Below, in pieces: positions 12,320-19,759 of a DNA stretch of 25,074 bases. The stretch is from a virus. The translations under genes were made by a program, and so were the position numbers. The notes below the pieces were generated by a model. It saw only the letters and a list, made by a program, of their open reading frames with translations. It was not told the DNA's origin and searched no databases. The DNA lies in the IMG/VR virus record IMGVR_UViG_3300046003_007653, positions 1-25,074 of that record; one strand, 5' to 3'. Position 1 is the stretch's first letter; each line of letters opens with the position of its first letter.

Positions 12320-12604
12320 TCATAAATCGTCAAATCCGATCGAATCGTAGCCCAGCACCTGGATGGTGCCCGGCGCGCCGTTGCGGCAGACATGCAGCTC
12401 GATGACGGAGAACCCGGCCGGAACACCAGTCCCCCCGGCCGTGCCAGTGCTTGAAATTTCTATGCCGTCCTCGGTTTCCCGGATGGAAATGTTGTCCCCG
12501 GCCAGCGGTTTGATGGCCTCAATCCGGCGGACGACTTTGCGGAAATGCTCGGCATGGATCTTGAGCTTGCCGGCAGGCAGGGGCGTAAGGCGCGGCTCAG
12601 GCAT
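12320..12604 (-). CDS. Small conserved-looking phage protein (94 aa)
   Basis: The product starts MPEPRLTPLPAGKLKIHAEH and continues FRKVVRRIEAIKPLAGDNIS, then a beta-rich part, IRETEDGIEISS and FSVIELHVCRNGAPGTIQVLG. I recall similar 'AGKLKIHAEHFRK' proteins among tail genes of environmental phages. A helix N-terminus with a beta C-terminus suggests a tail-tip assembly protein. Function unknown. Confidence 0.6.
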   Translation of the reverse strand: MPEPRLTPLPAGKLKIHAEHFRKVVRRIEAIKPLAGDNISIRETEDGIEISSTGTAGGTGVPAGFSVIELHVCRNGAPGTIQVLGYDSIGFDDL

Positions 12605-12607
12605 ACA

Positions 12608-13291
12608 TCAGAGGTTATAGGCAAAGATGTTGGTGTAGCTGCCGTTGGATTCCCGCCGGCTGGCATAGCCTGATTCCTGAAAACTTAAAACCACCACGGT
12701 GGCCCGGCCACGCTGCTCCGTGCGCACGGAGATGCAGATGAAGCCGCTGTAGTAACCTGTGACCAGGTCCACATCGCCCTCGTAATTTTCCAGCGTGGTG
12801 GTGACACGAATCTCGCGGGGGCCGGAGGCGGGGGCCGGCAGGGACAGCCCGCCAATGGATGCGGGCATGCGGGCGCCCAGGTAATTCCCCACGACGGTGT
12901 TCACAGCGCTTTCGGCGGCGACGAAAGTCACCTCCACCGTGACGCCACGGCTGGGATGGTAGTACGGCACTCCTTCCGGAACGGCCGTCGGGGATAACCC
13001 GTAAATCTTGGGAGCCCCCGGAATGATCCGAACCCTGGGCTTGGCGGTGGCATCGGGCCCGGCCGCGGTGATGTTAATCTTGGCAAAACCGTCGGAGGAG
13101 TAGGAAAGATCGGACTGGGTGACCCACAGATTGGAATCCAGCGAGTAAGCGGATCCGATGGCCGGCACCAGGCTGGGGCCGCAGACGGCCGTGGCGGTGA
13201 TCAGCATGCTGGAAAACTTCACCCCATCCTGATCCACATAAGTGTTGGTCTCCCGGGTGACGGGAAGATTGCCAAGGTAGGACGCGCTCAT
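12608..13291 (-). CDS. Tail protein downstream of the tape measure (227 aa)
   Basis: ATG 13291 overlaps the tape-measure stop (ATGA). The product starts MSASYLGNLPVTRETNTYVD and has beta-strand-like stretches (SSMLITATAVCGPS, EIRVTTTLENYEGDVDLVTG, RATVVVLSFQESGYASRRES). Position directly after the tape measure fits a distal-tail or minor tail protein at the tail tip. No catalytic motif is seen. Confidence 0.6.
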   Translation of the reverse strand: MSASYLGNLPVTRETNTYVDQDGVKFSSMLITATAVCGPSLVPAIGSAYSLDSNLWVTQSDLSYSSDGFAKINITAAGPDATAKPRVRIIPGAPKIYGLSPTAVPEGVPYYHPSRGVTVEVTFVAAESAVNTVVGNYLGARMPASIGGLSLPAPASGPREIRVTTTLENYEGDVDLVTGYYSGFICISVRTEQRGRATVVVLSFQESGYASRRESNGSYTNIFAYNL

Positions 13292-14592
13292 GTGGCGTGG
13301 GCGTAGGCTTTCAACTCGTTCAGAATGTCCTGCACGGACTGCATATATTTAATAATTTCAGACTGCTGATTCTTGGCGGCCTGGGCCGCCTCAAAGGGGG
13401 CTCTGGCAGCCTGCCTGGCTTGATCCTCTCGCTTTTTCTGGATTTCACGGTTGACCTTGTACGCATCGGCTCCCGGACCCAGCTCGGCCTTGATCTGATC
13501 CCGATATTCGCGGGAGCTTGCAATGGTTTGCTGGTTAAATGCGCGGTCCACGGCCCGGTTGATGCCGATCTCCATGCTGGTCATGCGCTGGCCGGGGCCG
13601 CGGGCGCTGCCGAAAACGCCCTGGGCGATCTTGGCGGCGGCGGCATCGGTTTCAATGACCCGGCGATCGACCTCCTTTTTGCGCTGCTCGGCCTCGTCCA
13701 GGGCGGACTGGGCCTCCACGATCTGCATGGTGTTGAGGTTCATCTCCTCGGTCTGGCGGGCGCGGGCCATGTCCTCGGCCTGCCGCTGGGCTTCCTTTAA
13801 GCCGGCCTGAAACTCCGCCCGCATGCGTTCCCGAGCGCGGTCGCGCTGGCGGTCGTACAGATCGCCGTCAAAGCCGGCCCTGGCCGCCTTGCGGTCGGGA
13901 TCGGTTTCGCGGAAAAATTTGTCCTGGGCCTCCACGTCCTCGCTGGCAAAGCGTTCCCGCAGGGCCTGCACGGTGCGCCGGCGGCGCTCCTCGTTGGTGA
14001 TTTTGGACGCGGCGTCCAGCTGGCTTTGCCGGGCGGCCTGCAGGTCAAAATCCCGCACCTGTTCGGGCGACATCCGGGAGCGGCGCAGGGCGTTGACGGC
14101 GCCCATGGCCATTTCGGATTCGGCGGCGTCGCGCAGGGATCCCTGCAGGTTTTCCAGCACATCGGCCCCGCCGAAAATCCTGAAGATGGCGGCGTTGACG
14201 GGGCTGGCGTTCTGCAGTTCCTCCAGGCTTTTGGCGACGCCGGCGGCGGCGGCGTTGAGCTTTTCCGCTCGGGCCGCGCCCTCCTCAAAGGACTGGGCCA
14301 GGCCCTTGATGCCGTTTTGGGCATCGGCCGCGATCTGGGCGGCGGAGCCGATCTTGCTGCCCACGTCGCGCATGGCGTCGCTCAGCGCGCTGGCGGCTCC
14401 GATGGCGATGGTGCCGCCTAGGGTCTTGACGAACACTTTCTGCAGGGCCTCGGCGCCGCGCATGGCGGCATCCGTGGCGTCCTTGACGCTGGTCAGCTGC
14501 TTGGAAAACTCGCGGAAGGAGGAGTTGGCCTGTTTATCAAACCCGGTCGCGTCCAGGCGCAACCTTGCGACGGCTTCGGCGGCTTCGGCCAT
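13288..14592 (-). CDS. Tape measure protein (short, 434 aa)
   Basis: A helical, Ala/Glu/Arg-rich protein. The N-terminal segment has SSFREFSKQLTSVKDATDAA, then a mildly hydrophobic stretch, LGGTIAIGAASALSDAMRDV. Long coiled coils follow (QRDRARERMRAEFQAGLKEA, QSALDEAEQRKKEVDRRVIE) and the end is AYAHAT. Position after the tail chaperones with the frameshift, and the coiled-coil content, identify it as the tape measure that sets tail length. At about 0.15 nm per residue it would give a tail of only about 65 nm. No lytic domain is seen. Confidence 0.75.
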   Translation of the reverse strand: MAEAAEAVARLRLDATGFDKQANSSFREFSKQLTSVKDATDAAMRGAEALQKVFVKTLGGTIAIGAASALSDAMRDVGSKIGSAAQIAADAQNGIKGLAQSFEEGAARAEKLNAAAAGVAKSLEELQNASPVNAAIFRIFGGADVLENLQGSLRDAAESEMAMGAVNALRRSRMSPEQVRDFDLQAARQSQLDAASKITNEERRRRTVQALRERFASEDVEAQDKFFRETDPDRKAARAGFDGDLYDRQRDRARERMRAEFQAGLKEAQRQAEDMARARQTEEMNLNTMQIVEAQSALDEAEQRKKEVDRRVIETDAAAAKIAQGVFGSARGPGQRMTSMEIGINRAVDRAFNQQTIASSREYRDQIKAELGPGADAYKVNREIQKKREDQARQAARAPFEAAQAAKNQQSEIIKYMQSVQDILNELKAYAHAT

Positions 14593-14598
14593 AAATTC

Positions 14599-15465
14599 CT
14601 ACAGGCCGGCTTTTTTCGCCTCGGCGGCGGCGATGATGCCCAGGCGCTTGATCATGGCTAGGATCTGAATGTCAATGGTTCGCCGGATGGTATCAGGGCT
14701 GATGACCTGAAAGATGTAACGCACGCGGTTGCGCAGCTCCACAAAGGGCTTGTCCTTGGCATCGGCATAATCGGCGGCGTCGCCGGTCTGGTATTTTTTG
14801 ACGTGCCGCCGCACCCACCCGGGGATGCCGCGCATGCCGGCCTTGATTCCGCCGGCCGCGCTGATGGCCTCCGCGGCCATGGCCCAGCCGGATTTGGCCA
14901 CGCCAACGCGGGCCTCGCGCTCGCGGATGTACTTTTCCAGCTTGGCAGGATCGGTGACCACCTGCCGGACGTACTGGTTTTTGGGGACGCGCTGGGCCTT
15001 GCCAAAACGGGCGGCCTTATGGGCCACGCCGGCATCGAACCGGCTGACGAGCGTGCCGATGAGGGGCTTGACCTGCAGGCGTTGCAGCAGCAGATCGGCA
15101 TCCACCAGGCCGCGGTACTTGCGCTTGCCGGAGGCTTTCTGCGCCCCCAGCACGAGGCTGGAGAAGGCCCGGGCCGCCTGGCGCGGATTCTGGGTGGGGC
15201 TTTTGCCGGGGGATTTGGATGAGCGCGCAATGATGGAGGAGGCCAGCCACGTGGGCATGTAGACGCGGCCGATTTCGGTGCGGATCTTTTTCTCGGACCG
15301 TTTTCTGACGTCCTCGGATTCCCCAAAGGGCTGGGTGGCGTTGGCCAGGCGCACGGCCAGGTTGCGGGCCTGGATGCGCATCTCCTGGGCGGCCTGCAGG
15401 CGGGTCTGCCCGACAAAGGCCTTCAGCGCGCGCTCCAGCTTGGTGGCATCCACTTGTAGTCCCAT
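14599..15465 (-). CDS. Minor tail / tail-assembly protein (288 aa)
   Basis: The product starts MGLQVDATKLERALKAFVGQ. It is basic and helical: AAQEMRIQARNLAVRLANAT, then EDVRKRSEKKIRTEIGRVY. Later it has RFGKAQRVPKNQYVRQVVTD and a helical C-terminus (AMIKRLGIIAAAEAKKAGL). The N-terminus recalls HK97 gp10-like tail-completion proteins, but its position between chaperones and tape measure is unusual for that family. It is best called a minor tail protein of unknown role. It starts 2 nt after the chaperone-fusion stop. Confidence 0.55.
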   Translation of the reverse strand: MGLQVDATKLERALKAFVGQTRLQAAQEMRIQARNLAVRLANATQPFGESEDVRKRSEKKIRTEIGRVYMPTWLASSIIARSSKSPGKSPTQNPRQAARAFSSLVLGAQKASGKRKYRGLVDADLLLQRLQVKPLIGTLVSRFDAGVAHKAARFGKAQRVPKNQYVRQVVTDPAKLEKYIREREARVGVAKSGWAMAAEAISAAGGIKAGMRGIPGWVRRHVKKYQTGDAADYADAKDKPFVELRNRVRYIFQVISPDTIRRTIDIQILAMIKRLGIIAAAEAKKAGL

Positions 15466-15467
15466 GG

Positions 15468-16057
15468 CTAGATTCCCAGTTTTTTGGCGATGTCAGCGCT
15501 ATCGACGCGCCCGCGGCGCGCCCGGCGCAGCCGACTGCCGTTGGCCCACAGGACGTAGGCGTGGGCCTGATGCAGCAGGGCCATGGGCAGCTCCCATAAA
15601 ATGTACTCCACGGACCAGCCAAAGGCCTTGGCCAGCGGGAACACGCCCAGGGCGGCGCCCGCCGGCGTCACGCGTTTCCCGGCGGGGCCGGCCTCCCGGT
15701 GGCCTGCACCTCGGTCTCGGCCTGGGCGGCCTCGTCCAGCATGGCGTTGACGACGGCGGCGGCGGAATCCCGATCGGCGATGGTCATGCCGGAACTGAAA
15801 TCCAGCACGGCCTCGCGGAAGGCCTCGCGGTTCCAGCACAGGCGGATGGCGTTTTTGCGGTCTTTCCTGAGCTCCAGGTGCAGGTAGAGAAAAGCCCAGA
15901 TAAAAAACAGGCCGGCGTCATCCTCGCTGCGCACTTGCGCCATGAGCAGGCGGGATCCTTCGGTATAGGGAGCCAGGGGCTGGCCTTTCCACGTCCTTTC
16001 CCCGGACACAAAAGCCCCGTCCAGCTCGGCGGAGAGGTCGGTTTCCTCGGCCATCAC
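15468..16057 (-). CDS. Tail assembly chaperone, -1 frameshift fusion (gpGT-like, 196 aa)
   Basis: The 129-codon upstream frame meets its stop one codon after a canonical slippery heptamer. A -1 shift there continues in the next frame: GKRVTPAGAALGVFPLAKAF, then GWSVEYILWELPMALLHQAH, to DSADIAKKLGI. The product is 128 residues from the first frame plus 68 from the second. Reading re-starts at base 15674. In lambda-like phages the short (G) and fused (GT) forms chaperone the tape measure; here the next genes are tail proteins, as expected. The second frame has no convincing start of its own, which supports frameshifting. Confidence 0.85.
15668..16057 (-). CDS. Tail assembly chaperone, short form (gpG-like, 129 aa)
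   Basis: GTG 16057 overlaps the upstream stop (GTGA); an adjacent ATG at 16054 is possible. The product starts MMAEETDLSAELDGAFVSGE, has helical segments (LFFIWAFLYLHLELRKDRKN, EAFREAVLDFSSGMTIADRD) and ends in a flexible PAPPGNA tail. The slippery site overlaps the last codons. It lies between the tail tube and the tape measure, exactly where gpG lies in lambda-like tails. The aligned upstream fusion makes the role of this gene firm even without recognisable sequence similarity. Confidence 0.85.
   Translation of the reverse strand: MMAEETDLSAELDGAFVSGERTWKGQPLAPYTEGSRLLMAQVRSEDDAGLFFIWAFLYLHLELRKDRKNAIRLCWNREAFREAVLDFSSGMTIADRDSAAAVVNAMLDEAAQAETEVQATGRPAPPGNA
15674..15680 (-). other. -1 ribosomal frameshift heptamer GGGAAAC
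   Basis: In the zero frame it reads G GGA AAC, followed by GCG and the stop TGA. Slipping by one base re-pairs as GGG AAA and continues CGC GTG ACG. This is the X-XXY-YYZ rule; lambda uses GGGAAAG at the same gene position. Confidence 0.9.
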
Positions 16058-16425
16058 ATTTTGCTCAAAAGGGATTTTTTCAGCTCGGGCTTGGCGCGCT
16101 CGGGCACCAGCAGGGTCTGCTCGCCCCGCTGGATGACCATGATGGGCTCGGCCCGCTTGACCAGCCCCAGCAGGGTTTCCCGGTTTTCCAGGGCGGCGCG
16201 GACGTAGCGGATGGGGCTTTCGGCGGCGGACTGCATCTCGGACCAGCTGCGCTCCATCTCGGCCCGGGCCTCGTCCCCTCCCCCGGAAAACCAGAACGTG
16301 TACTGCCGGCGGCCGTCCTCACTGACGGTGCAGGTGCAGGGGTCGTATTTGCGGATCTGGGCGCCAAAGGCGGCCGCGGCGGCGGCGACCTTGATGTTGG
16401 TGGTGCCCCAGAAGCTATCGATCAT
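16054..16425 (-). CDS. Tail-module protein (123 aa), unknown
   Basis: The product starts MIDSFWGTTNIKVAAAAAAF, then GAQIRKYDPCTCTVSEDGRR and QYTFWFSGGGDEARAEMERS. The Ala-rich start and the CTC pair are notable. It lies between tube-like protein and chaperone genes, coupled to the latter. It may be a tail terminator or chaperone partner. Not recognised. Confidence 0.6.
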   Translation of the reverse strand: MIDSFWGTTNIKVAAAAAAFGAQIRKYDPCTCTVSEDGRRQYTFWFSGGGDEARAEMERSWSEMQSAAESPIRYVRAALENRETLLGLVKRAEPIMVIQRGEQTLLVPERAKPELKKSLLSKM

Positions 16426-16460
16426 TTTTGGAGGATCTCATGAAGGCCGCGGGTGGCGGC

Positions 16461-16808
16461 TTAGGACATGTTCGGATAGCGGGTGGCGGAAACGTTGACG
16501 GTCACAAAGGAATCGGGGGCCTTGGTGAAGGACACGGAATCCACCACGATGCGTCCGCCGGTGCTGGTGGCGTTGGCCAGCGTGGAAAGCACGGCTCCGG
16601 CGGTGGTGCTGTAGGTGCCGGTGACGGTGCCGGACCAGGACAGGGTGTCGGTCTGGTTAAAGAGGGCCAGCCCGACCACGTCGCCCTGGTTGTTGCGCGC
16701 CTCGGCTTTTTCCGTGTTGCGCGTCTCGCTGAAAGATTGAACCAACATTCCGCTCTCTGCAGACAAGCCGAAGGAGAGCCCTGATTGACCGATGGTGGTG
16801 GCTGGCAT
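16461..16808 (-). CDS. Major tail tube-like protein (115 aa)
   Basis: The product starts MPATTIGQSGLSFGLSAESG. It contains SETRNTEKAEARNNQGDVVG, then ALFNQTDTLSWSGTVTGTYS, and ends VNVSATRYPNMS. The pattern 'Q-x-x-xT-R-x-E-K-x-x-(A/V)-x-(N/D)-x-x-G(D/E)' followed by a beta-sheet is that of a small tail tube/sheath-type protein. The gene position just before the chaperones agrees. Called from position and pattern. Confidence 0.65.
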   Translation of the reverse strand: MPATTIGQSGLSFGLSAESGMLVQSFSETRNTEKAEARNNQGDVVGLALFNQTDTLSWSGTVTGTYSTTAGAVLSTLANATSTGGRIVVDSVSFTKAPDSFVTVNVSATRYPNMS

Positions 16809-16824
16809 GACAGACGAAAAAGTG

Positions 16825-17271
16825 TCAACTCCCGATGGAGTTGGGGTAGGCTAGGACCGTCAGGCTAAGCGTGCGGGTGAAAAGCCGCTCGTCCCCCTCC
16901 ACCCCGGCTTGGCTGCCGGTGACGTCGCAGCGGTAGGCCCGGGCGGACCCGATGGCGGTGGTGGCGTTCAGCCGGCTGACGGCGGAGCTGTCATGGTAAA
17001 AAGCCTGCAGAAGCTGGGCGCTTTTCACATTAAAAGCCTGGGCGGTGGTGTCGTCCGCACCCGCGGCCAGCACGATCTCCACGGGCACCTCAAAGACGCC
17101 GGAGCCGGGCACCGGCACCTCCGCGCCCATGGTGGCGCGGATGGCCAGAAAGGGCGGATCCTTTTCCATGGTTTCCTGCGACAGGTGGTAGGTGACGCCG
17201 GTGACGGCGGAGGACAGCAGTTCCTTGAGTCCGGCCTCGATCAGGCGATCCAGCATGGTGACGGCGGCCAT
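16825..17271 (-). CDS. Tail completion / minor tail protein (148 aa)
   Basis: The product starts MAAVTMLDRLIEAGLKELLS, then VTYHLSQETMEKDPPFLAIR with EVPVPGSGVFEVPVEIVLAA, ending RTLSLTVLAYPNSIGS. A helical N-terminus followed by a beta sheet, just before the tube gene, matches the tail-terminator/completion place (gpU-like). It starts 4 nt after the zinc-ribbon stop. Family call is from position and fold impression. Confidence 0.6.
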   Translation of the reverse strand: MAAVTMLDRLIEAGLKELLSSAVTGVTYHLSQETMEKDPPFLAIRATMGAEVPVPGSGVFEVPVEIVLAAGADDTTAQAFNVKSAQLLQAFYHDSSAVSRLNATTAIGSARAYRCDVTGSQAGVEGDERLFTRTLSLTVLAYPNSIGS

Positions 17272-17275
17272 AATC

Positions 17276-17524
17276 CTAAGCCGGCAATGTCACCGCCGGC
17301 CATTTGCCGATGGGACAGGCGGATTTTGGAAAATGCAGTTTCCAGCAGCTGCAGCCGCACTTGCGGCACCGGCCGGTGCCGGCAAAAGCTTGGGCGTCCC
17401 AATGTTCGCACACCTGGCATAGGGATTGGCGGTGGGACAGCACATCCTCCGGCACGCGGCGAAAGCCCCCGCCGGCAAATCCGGCCACGGCCCGGCCGGC
17501 CTGCATGACCTGGCGGAAGATCAC
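17276..17524 (-). CDS. Small zinc-ribbon-like protein (82 aa)
   Basis: GTG 17524 overlaps the preceding stop (GTGA). The C-terminal part reads LCQVCEHWD ... GRCRKCGCSCWK ... SACPIGKW. These Cys pairs (C-x2-C, C-x2-C-x-C, C-P-x-GKW) are a known small phage and bacterial zinc-ribbon pattern. It may bind nucleic acid or a protein partner. It closes the accessory cassette and is adjacent to tail genes. Whether it belongs to the cassette or to the tail module is unclear. Confidence 0.7.
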   Translation of the reverse strand: MIFRQVMQAGRAVAGFAGGGFRRVPEDVLSHRQSLCQVCEHWDAQAFAGTGRCRKCGCSCWKLHFPKSACPIGKWPAVTLPA

Positions 17525-18144
17525 GGCTGGTCCCACACGGGCCGGATGGCGGGGTCAAACGTGACCATCTCCTTCAGCCCGGCGCCGCCGTGGGGATAGA
17601 CGGGCTCGTAGTGGTAACGCCGGACGCACGGCGGCCAGCCGATCCGGCCCCTGCCCCGCTGGGCCTTGGAGGTGTCCACGCTGCGGTCATTGTCCTCGAT
17701 GACGAACGTGCAGGGCAGGCCGTGCCCGTCCACGTAGTTCACGGCCTCGTAAAAGTGGCCCTCGTCCTCCGCGCCGTCGCCCACAAAGCACCAGACGTGG
17801 CGGGCTTCCCCGGCTTCCTTGATGCGGTGGGCCACGCCGGCGGCGATGCCGCAGGTGCCGGCCAACACGCTGGAGCTGTAAAAGTTTAGCCGGTGGTCAA
17901 AGACAAACATGCTGCGCCCCTCCCGGATCATCTGCTCCAGGGCGTCCGGATCCCCTCCGTGCAACAGGTAGTGATAGTGGGAGCGGTGGGTGGAAAAGAC
18001 CCAGTCCCCTCGCCTAATTTCCCCAAACAGCCTGACCAGCTGCACCTCGTTGCCGCCGCAAAGGTGAATCAGGTAAGGCAGCTTGCCATCCTTAAACAGC
18101 CGGCGGATGCGCAGCTCAAAGTTGATCAGATCGTGCTCGTTCAT
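17521..18144 (-). CDS. TPP-binding E1-alpha / transketolase PP-domain protein (207 aa)
   Basis: Thiamine diphosphate enzymes bind Mg-TPP through G-D-G-x(about 28)-N. Here GDGAEDEG begins at residue 122 and EDND ends the motif at 153; Asp123 and Asn152 are expected Mg ligands. STHRSHYHYL (51-60) corresponds to the His-rich active-site loop of the E1-alpha type (HRGHGH). The protein is shorter than typical E1-alpha (about 320) or the transketolase N-half (about 270). It would pair with the pyrimidine-domain protein at 19232-19759 to make a full active site. ATG 18144 overlaps the radical SAM stop. Reaction unknown: ketol transfer, decarboxylation or acyloin formation are all possible. Confidence 0.85.
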   Translation of the reverse strand: MNEHDLINFELRIRRLFKDGKLPYLIHLCGGNEVQLVRLFGEIRRGDWVFSTHRSHYHYLLHGGDPDALEQMIREGRSMFVFDHRLNFYSSSVLAGTCGIAAGVAHRIKEAGEARHVWCFVGDGAEDEGHFYEAVNYVDGHGLPCTFVIEDNDRSVDTSKAQRGRGRIGWPPCVRRYHYEPVYPHGGAGLKEMVTFDPAIRPVWDQP

Positions 18145-19232
18145 ACAAAGGCGTCGTGGCTGTCGGACGCCAGACTTTCAAACAGGGCCACCTTGTTGTG
18201 GTTGGCACACTCATGCAGGCAGCTGACGCCGGGGTTGAAGGTCTTGTGCCAGGCCCGGGCCTCCGGGCTGAACCACGCCTGCCGGAACGACTGATCCCTG
18301 AAGGACGCGATCCGGCCGTGGGCGCTGTAGGCGGTGTTGTGGCAGGCGTAGATGTTCAGGTCAGCTGCGGCCACGCAGACGGCCTGCGCGTACAGGCAGC
18401 GGGCAAACGGACGGACGGGGCTTTTGGACGGGCTGTCCAGATCGTAGGTGCTGTTGACGCTGAAGGTGTCGTCGACCAGGGCCTGGCATTCGGCCAGCTG
18501 TTCGCGCACGCGCACGGCAATGTCCTTGTGATAATCCTTGAAGCCCTGCACGTAGACGGGCGAGAAGCGCACGTTTTCCACGCCGAACTCCTTGAGGGTT
18601 TGGGCAAACGGGGTGATGCCCTCGTAGTTGTAGCGGGTGACGATGAAGTTGACCCCCAGGTCGCACGTGGCGGTCTTGGCGGCGGCAAAGGTTTTCATGT
18701 TTTTCAGCACGGCCTCAAAGCTGGCCGGAGGCACGGCGCGGCTCTGGTGCATCTGTTCGGCGCTGGTGTAATCGATGGACACGCGCACCCACTTGGCCCG
18801 GGTGAGAATTTCGGCGCGCTCGCCGGTGAGCAGCTGGCCGTTGGTGATGATGGACAGATCGATGCCGGAGGACAGCGTGGCGGTCATGGCTTGGGTGATG
18901 GCGGGATGGAACAGCGGCTCGCCCCCGCCGGAAAAGGTGACGGCCCGGACGTTCATCTCGCGCAGGTCGTCCATCAGCTCCAATAGCTTCCACGTGGGCA
19001 TGACGTCCTGCTCCTTCATTTCGGTGTGCATGGCGGACTGCAGGTGCAGGTCCGGCCGGTCCTTGGGCCGGGTGGTGCCGTCGCTGTAGGTGCAGAACCG
19101 GCAGGCGTGGTTGCAGCGGTTGGTGGGCTTGATGCGGACGTAGAGCGGGGCGGTGAGCGTCTGGGTGCGGAAACTTTCCACCTTTTCCGGAAAGCTGAAG
19201 ATCTTGTAATCGCTGTACTTGTTTTGGCGCAT
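18141..19232 (-). CDS. Radical SAM protein with extra C-terminal cysteines (SPASM-like, 363 aa)
   Basis: CNHACRFC (Cys40, 44, 47) is the C-x3-C-x2-C [4Fe-4S]/SAM signature. SGGGEPLFHP (about 100-110) is the GGE motif, and a TIM-barrel-like core follows. C-terminal cysteines (RCLYAQAVC, IYACHNTAYS, SCLHECANHN) in a SPASM-like arrangement suggest auxiliary iron-sulfur clusters. Such enzymes do radical chemistry on peptides, sugars or nucleotides: epimerisation, dehydrogenation, C-C or C-S bond formation. It lies between the two TPP-enzyme genes with 1-nt and 4-nt overlaps. It would need the host's reductant. The substrate is not visible. Confidence 0.85.
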   Translation of the reverse strand: MRQNKYSDYKIFSFPEKVESFRTQTLTAPLYVRIKPTNRCNHACRFCTYSDGTTRPKDRPDLHLQSAMHTEMKEQDVMPTWKLLELMDDLREMNVRAVTFSGGGEPLFHPAITQAMTATLSSGIDLSIITNGQLLTGERAEILTRAKWVRVSIDYTSAEQMHQSRAVPPASFEAVLKNMKTFAAAKTATCDLGVNFIVTRYNYEGITPFAQTLKEFGVENVRFSPVYVQGFKDYHKDIAVRVREQLAECQALVDDTFSVNSTYDLDSPSKSPVRPFARCLYAQAVCVAAADLNIYACHNTAYSAHGRIASFRDQSFRQAWFSPEARAWHKTFNPGVSCLHECANHNKVALFESLASDSHDAFV

Positions 19233-19759
19233 CAGATCAGGTCCTTGTGCTCGACGAGCATGGTGCTGCGGCCGCAGTGCAGCCCCTCGTGGGCCTCAAA
19301 GTAGGCCGGGGCGATCTGGTGCGGCTCGGTCAGGCGCACGACGGGAAAATCCACCATCAGGCGGATGGCGTGGGTGAAGTCCTGCACGTGGGTGGGCCCG
19401 GTGTAGAGGGGCTTGTGCCGGTTGCCGACGACCACGCGCAGGATGGCGGCGGGCCGGAACTGGCCGCGGCTGATCGTCTGGGCCGCGCCCAGGTGGTTCA
19501 CAATGGCGTCCAGCGCGTTGAGGATGAAATCCATGCGCTCGATAAAGACCACGGGTCGCAGGCCGGCCAGCGACAGGCCGGTGGCCAGGCCGACCATCAG
19601 GTTTTCCGCCACGGGCGTCTCGATCAGCTGCGCGTCGGGCACGTTTTTCAGCGTGCCCAAAGCGCGGCCGCCGATTTTCACGCCATACCCGATGAAGCGG
19701 GTGGCCTTGTCTGCGGCCAGATTGTCCATGGCCAGAGTGAGTTCGTCCCGGTAGGTCAC
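19232..19759 (-). CDS. Transketolase-type pyrimidine-domain protein (E1-beta-like, 175 aa)
   Basis: TPP enzymes need a Glu that protonates the aminopyrimidine ring. LIETPVAENLMVGLATGLSL has Glu52 in the expected place. The next segment, GLRPVVFIERMDFILNALDA then IVNHLGAAQ, matches the 'RP-x-x-x-x-x-x-x-DF-x5-D-x-IVN' of pyruvate dehydrogenase E1-beta. The start GTG 19759 overlaps the preceding stop (GTGA). The usual 130-residue C-terminal transketolase domain is absent: the protein ends shortly after the pyrimidine domain. Together with the 207-aa PP-domain protein it forms a minimal two-gene TPP enzyme. Confidence 0.85.
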   Translation of the reverse strand: MTYRDELTLAMDNLAADKATRFIGYGVKIGGRALGTLKNVPDAQLIETPVAENLMVGLATGLSLAGLRPVVFIERMDFILNALDAIVNHLGAAQTISRGQFRPAAILRVVVGNRHKPLYTGPTHVQDFTHAIRLMVDFPVVRLTEPHQIAPAYFEAHEGLHCGRSTMLVEHKDLI

